Assembly: GCA_009920585.1 (NCBI GenBank)
Contig: RFZT01000079.1
Coordinates: 1 to 9,180, forward strand
DNA: 9,180 nucleotides
Direction: 5' to 3'
Source: a bacterium
Lineage (GTDB): Bacteria > Verrucomicrobiota > Verrucomicrobiia > Chthoniobacterales > Terrimicrobiaceae
In this document: positions 6,066 to 9,180 of the stretch, one piece after another
Layout: every line of letters begins with the position of its first letter
Position numbering within the stretch: the first letter of the stretch is position 1
Notes under the pieces: generated by a model
Seen by the model: only the letters and a program-made list of their open reading frames with translations
Database searches by the model: none
What the model was told of the DNA's origin: nothing
Program-made: the position numbers and the translations under genes

Positions 6066-8267
6066 TCACAGGGAGACGTCGCCGAGATAGCCATCCATCC
6101 TCAATGAGCGAGCTTGGCGAATCGCTTGCTGCAAGATCAGAAGGGTCGCTCGAAAGCGTGCGCTCAGTCCTAATAGGGGAATCGCCTGATCGGGTGGCAT
6201 GTCGTTTTTCCAGATGAAACTATGAAGCGATCCATACGACACGTCCCATCGGGCTACCATCCTGTCGATCTCATGAGTTAAATCTGCGGGACAGCAAGCA
6301 TCACGGAAGGCCTCATCCAACTCTTGCAATCCCATCTGGAATAAAGCTTTTGATTCATCGATCAACCGCATGGCATCGACCTCTATGCTATCTGGCAAAA
6401 GCGGCTTGGGACGCCCCAGACACAGGCCCAACTCGCCAGCGAGATCTTGAATGGTCAGAATGAATTCACGCATGCGCTCGGACTCCTCCCTTGGAAAACA
6501 GGGGCCCGCCATGGCTGAAAGAAATTTAAGCGCCTTGGAGGGAAAAAGGCCCTGGGCAGTGCGCTTCCCAAGTGACAATTCTCCCACCTCCTGTCCGAGA
6601 GATTCGATGAGAGTCTGTAGGTAGGTCCGCATACCAGTCTGGAGGTTCTGCTGGGGAAGCACAGGCCAGAAAAGACGCTGTGTGAGCGCCGATAGAACAA
6701 AGCCAAGAGTCATTCCTGCAAAAACCCCTACGATATCGCTGAACGCGACCGGCACTTGCGAATTGAGTCCGAGCACAGAGACGAGAAGGAGAAATGAGGC
6801 ACTAAGCGGCACGGTGAGGCCGCCAGCGCCACGGAACCAATATCCGAAGAGAAATGCCCATGTCGCAAGCACGGTATTTTGGACAGCGTAGCTCGCCAAC
6901 AAGGGAGTGGCAGCCAGAAGAACGATGCAGATCGCCGCATTGACGATGCCAAAAAGGACCGTGTAACGGACCGCCGAGCGGTCTCCAGTTTCATCGGGGC
7001 TTTGCGCGTTCAATGCAGTGAAGGTGTAAACACAAAGCAGCGCCAGCGATCCGCCGGGCATCTTGAGCCAGTTTTCTAGGACTAAGGCTACCACGCACCC
7101 GACACCTGACCGAATGCCCCGATTTATCCATTCCGGCCCCGGCCACGCGGGCGCGAGGTCAAGGCTTTCGGACAGCGACGTTTTTCCGGAAGGAATGCGC
7201 TCGATGAGGTCCATATCCAGAAGCACATCGCGAAGTTCCGAGATCGCCAGCAAATGTGCCGACAAGGCCATCCATCCATTCGCATCGATGCTCGAAGCCT
7301 CTTTGGAAACACGCAGCAAACGGAGAACCTCAGCAATGCGTTCGTTCAATGCAGAGGCGCGATTTTTCCAGATTTCGTTCAACCCGGCGCCGCCCTGAAG
7401 GCTCTCCCACCCCTCGCCAAGAAGAACACCGGTTTCGGCTACCAACTCGCGCAGAGCGCTTAGATAAGGCTCAGGAGCGGGCTCATAGCGCTGGAACGAG
7501 CGCAGAATGCCGGCCGCACGCGTGACCTTCGCAACGAGTTGTGCATACTTCCCAATCTCTTTACGAAAGGCCTTGCTCTCCATGCCGCCGAACCGCAGCA
7601 GAGTCCGCAAGGCCGTGGCACGACTTGGGAAATCGCGCAAGCTCCGAGTCATACCCGAATGAGCCCTCTCAAAGTGCTCCACAGCGAGGGGCGTTGCTAT
7701 CTGCAGCTCCCCAAAAGAGGCATGGAGCGCCTCCCGAAAGGCACGGTTCGCGTAGTTCGGAAAAACCAAGCTCTGCACAACCAGACTCACCACCACCCCC
7801 AGCCCGACTTCCTGTGTGCGCAGAAGGGCATAGTGCCACGCCATGGAGGGATCTGTCTGGCTATTCGAAATGACGACCACATACGTCAACCCCACGAGGA
7901 AAAAAGCATATGGCGCTCGTGATTGACCGAACATCGCCACCGAAAAAGCCACCACGACAAATGTGACCGAAAAATACAGCCAAGGATCCTGCTGCAGCGC
8001 CCCGGTAGCCACATACCCCAGGCATCCGCCGAGCACCGTTCCCGCGACTCGAAACACGGCTTTTTGCTGCACCGCCCCGACGTATTGCGCCATAAGAAGC
8101 ATCAGCACCGTGAAGACGGCCCATGTCGGATACTCTAGCCTCAGAAGGAGCGCAAAAAACAAAGCCACCACCACACCGATGGCCATCTGCAGGCCCATGA
8201 CGGCCCCTGCCCGATCGAAGGACGCAGCCAACCGCGACCAACGGGAATCCACAACGGGCGATGCCAT
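6066..8267 (-). CDS. FUSC-family (AaeB/YccS-like) inner-membrane transporter
   Basis: This is a 733-aa membrane protein with the two-block layout of FUSC/AaeB-type exporters. Residues about 20-170 form the first multi-helix block, with the family-typical PTWAVFTVLMLL and then RVAGTVLGGCLGY. A soluble helical stretch spans about 175-380. A second membrane block at about 384-534 starts at WINRGIRSGVGCVVAL and includes FRGAGGLTVPLSASFLLL. A soluble helical tail of about 200 residues follows. E. coli AaeB, an exporter of aromatic carboxylic acids such as p-hydroxybenzoate, is about 655 aa, so this one is somewhat long. I chose the ATG at 8267: the first 16 residues from the alternative ATG at 8315 look non-native, and 8315 would leave only 15 bp to the divergent neighbour. 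Neither start has a Shine-Dalgarno. The divergent genes encode its likely partners (DUF1656 and HlyD proteins). The substrate is unknown. Confidence 0.88.
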   Translation of the reverse strand: MASPVVDSRWSRLAASFDRAGAVMGLQMAIGVVVALFFALLLRLEYPTWAVFTVLMLLMAQYVGAVQQKAVFRVAGTVLGGCLGYVATGALQQDPWLYFSVTFVVVAFSVAMFGQSRAPYAFFLVGLTYVVVISNSQTDPSMAWHYALLRTQEVGLGVVVSLVVQSLVFPNYANRAFREALHASFGELQIATPLAVEHFERAHSGMTRSLRDFPSRATALRTLLRFGGMESKAFRKEIGKYAQLVAKVTRAAGILRSFQRYEPAPEPYLSALRELVAETGVLLGEGWESLQGGAGLNEIWKNRASALNERIAEVLRLLRVSKEASSIDANGWMALSAHLLAISELRDVLLDMDLIERIPSGKTSLSESLDLAPAWPGPEWINRGIRSGVGCVVALVLENWLKMPGGSLALLCVYTFTALNAQSPDETGDRSAVRYTVLFGIVNAAICIVLLAATPLLASYAVQNTVLATWAFLFGYWFRGAGGLTVPLSASFLLLVSVLGLNSQVPVAFSDIVGVFAGMTLGFVLSALTQRLFWPVLPQQNLQTGMRTYLQTLIESLGQEVGELSLGKRTAQGLFPSKALKFLSAMAGPCFPREESERMREFILTIQDLAGELGLCLGRPKPLLPDSIEVDAMRLIDESKALFQMGLQELDEAFRDACCPADLTHEIDRMVARWDVSYGSLHSFIWKNDMPPDQAIPLLGLSARFRATLLILQQAIRQARSLRMDGYLGDVSL

Positions 8268-8273
8268 TGAGAG

Positions 8274-8303
8274 ATTGTAGAAGCACGACTGCGCTTGCGT
8301 CCA
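8274..8303 (-). promoter_or_regulatory. candidate promoter for the FUSC gene
   Basis: On the minus strand TACAAT (8279 to 8274) matches the -10 consensus at 5 of 6 bases, and TGGACG (8303 to 8298) matches the -35 at 4 of 6, with 18 bp between them. Transcription would begin about 7 nt after the -10, at or next to the ATG at 8267, which would make the message leaderless. That agrees with the lack of a Shine-Dalgarno there. It would also place the alternative ATG at 8315 upstream of the promoter. The hexamers are short and the call is tentative. Confidence 0.35.
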
Positions 8304-8330
8304 CGAGAAAAGCATGAAAGATCAGCGCCC

Positions 8331-8546
8331 ATGACCCTTCTTGCCATCGCCGCCGAAATCCTGCTCGGAGAATTCCTCCTCCCTTGGGGCATCGTCGTGA
8401 GCACACTGGGATTTTTTGCGGCGTGGATTTCCGTCATTGCCATGGAGCACCTGCGCTTGACTCGTTATGTCGCGAACCTCCCTGTTTTCTTTGTTGCTCT
8501 GGTGGTTCTTCTCGGTTGTGTCATCGGACTCTCCCTCGCGCCATGA
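8331..8546 (+). CDS. DUF1656 (AaeX-like) small inner-membrane protein
   Basis: The 71-aa protein has two hydrophobic helices (about residues 4-29 and 47-67) joined by a short charged segment, MEHLRLTRYV. It matches DUF1656: an early Glu then Gly and Pro in EILLGEFLLP (9-18), and a second helix beginning NLPVFFVALVVLL, where family members have a polar or proline residue before a Phe. In E. coli the homologous aaeX precedes aaeA and aaeB. The molecular role of DUF1656 proteins is not established; they are thought to accompany FUSC pumps and their adaptors. The ATG at 8331 gives the normal family length; an in-frame TTG at 8295 would add 12 unlikely residues. The stop overlaps the start of the next gene as ATGA, so the two are cotranscribed. 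The upstream FUSC gene points the other way, which is unusual for this set. Confidence 0.8.
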   Translation: MTLLAIAAEILLGEFLLPWGIVVSTLGFFAAWISVIAMEHLRLTRYVANLPVFFVALVVLLGCVIGLSLAP

Positions 8547-9180
8547 ATCCCAAAAAAACAAAACACATTCTCACGATAGTGACGGTGCTTCTCGCCGCTG
8601 CGGCCTCTCTTGGGCTGTATGAACGCTACACGACCAAACCCTGGACCCGTGACGGTCAGGTGCGGGCTAACGTGGTCGGGGTCGCCTGCCGTGTGGCAGG
8701 ACCGATCATCCAGATTCCGATTCGCGACAATCAGGCTATCAAAAAAGGCGAACTCCTTTTCGAGATCGATCCCTCGACCTATATCGCTGCCCTAAACAAA
8801 GCCCAGGCCAAGCTCCTGCAGACCCAAGCTTCCGAGATCCAGGCCAATCAGGAACTCGCCCGCCAAACCCAGCTTTATCAAACCAAGGTCACCGACCTTC
8901 GCGACCTCCAAAACGCCCAAGACCTATTTGCCGCCGCCCAAGCCAACACCGCCGTCGCCGAGGCCGAACTCGACTACGCCAAACTCAACCTTGGCTATAC
9001 AAAGATCTTCGCTCCGGTGGATGGCTACATCACGAACATGAACACATCCCCCGGCACCTACGTCTATGCCGGCCAACAACTCCTCGCCCTCGTGGACGCG
9101 AGTTCTTTCTGGGTCGCCGCCTACTTTAAGGAAACCCAACTCCATCACGTCAAAGAGGGTGGAAAAGCCAAGCTCACCTT
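8543..9180 (+). CDS. HlyD-family membrane fusion protein, AaeA-like (3' end off window)
   Basis: The periplasmic adaptor subunit of an exporter; 212 codons are visible and the C-terminus lies beyond the right edge. A basic N-terminus (MNPKKTKH) precedes a single membrane anchor (about 9-26). TKPWTRDGQVRANVVGVA (31-48) is the start of the adaptor barrel/lipoyl region, as in E. coli AaeA (ESPWTRDARF). VAGPIIQIPIRDNQAIKKGELLFEIDPSTY is the first lipoyl half. A helical hairpin rich in Ala and Gln follows at about 80-150. LNLGYTKIFAPVDGYI (148-163) is the second lipoyl half, and NTSPGTYVYAGQQLLALV leads into the beta barrel (FWVAAYFKETQLHHVKEG). The hairpin is fairly short, as in AaeA/EmrA-like adaptors. 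Cys49 stands where relatives usually have Pro or Asp. The gene overlaps the DUF1656 stop by 4 nt. It probably couples the FUSC pump to an outer-membrane channel not seen here. Confidence 0.9.
   Translation, partial: MNPKKTKHILTIVTVLLAAAASLGLYERYTTKPWTRDGQVRANVVGVACRVAGPIIQIPIRDNQAIKKGELLFEIDPSTYIAALNKAQAKLLQTQASEIQANQELARQTQLYQTKVTDLRDLQNAQDLFAAAQANTAVAEAELDYAKLNLGYTKIFAPVDGYITNMNTSPGTYVYAGQQLLALVDASSFWVAAYFKETQLHHVKEGGKAKLT

Noticed and set aside
507..8315. Base composition shift between the men block and the exporter block as a sign of gene transfer
   Set aside because: Hand counts of a few 60-base lines varied widely within each block (about 45 to 62 percent GC in men genes, 60 to 65 percent in FUSC), so no clean boundary can be claimed.
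8295..8330. TTG start extending the DUF1656 protein by 12 residues
   Set aside because: The added residues are charged and would precede the usual short N-terminus of the family; the ATG at 8331 gives the normal length.
7861..8406. Minus-strand open frame of 181 codons overlapping the FUSC N-terminus and the DUF1656 gene
   Set aside because: Frame-shifted shadow of the FUSC gene; Gly/Arg-rich nonsense without helices, while the FUSC frame carries clear membrane segments.

Overview
The window holds two gene blocks that converge on an unassigned gap. The left block (1 to about 5700) is a menaquinone (vitamin K2) biosynthesis locus. The right block (about 6066 to 9180) encodes a membrane export system of the aromatic-acid exporter type. 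No rRNA, tRNA, CRISPR array, insertion sequence or phage gene was seen. The organism looks like a Gram-negative bacterium that respires with menaquinone: the right-hand block encodes a periplasmic adaptor protein, which implies an inner membrane and a periplasm. A Verrucomicrobiota-like or related lineage would fit, but nothing in the sequence fixes the phylum.

Left block. On the minus strand, transcribed from about 5191 towards 1, lie menF (isochorismate synthase), menD (SEPHCHC synthase), menH (SHCHC synthase), menB (DHNA-CoA synthase, type I) and the first 170 codons of menA (DHNA prenyltransferase), which runs off the left edge. The genes are tightly packed: menF/menD overlap by 4 nt (ATGA), menD/menH by 13 nt, and menB/menA by 4 nt (GTGA). 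Only menB has a leader of about 60 nt and a strong Shine-Dalgarno sequence. Divergent from menF, after an 81-bp spacer, is a hotdog-fold thioesterase that fits the DHNA-CoA hydrolysis step between MenB and MenA. With it the locus covers chorismate to isochorismate, SEPHCHC and SHCHC, then DHNA-CoA to DHNA and the start of prenylation. menC (OSB synthase) and menE (OSB-CoA ligase) are not in the window and must lie beyond menA or elsewhere.

Middle. Positions 5699 to 6065 separate two convergent 3' ends. No recognisable gene or strong intrinsic terminator was found there, only weak short open frames.

Right block. A large FUSC-family membrane protein (AaeB/YccS type) lies on the minus strand. 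Divergent from it, on the plus strand, are a two-helix DUF1656 (AaeX-like) protein and an HlyD/AaeA-like membrane fusion protein that is cut by the right edge. The three together resemble the E. coli aaeXAB exporter of aromatic carboxylic acids, but the pump gene is flipped relative to its partners, with only 15 to 63 bp between the divergent starts. This split layout is the most unusual architectural feature. I did not find a convincing new kind of system. The most interesting hypothesis, that this pump handles an aromatic acid such as DHNA made by the adjacent locus, is inference only.
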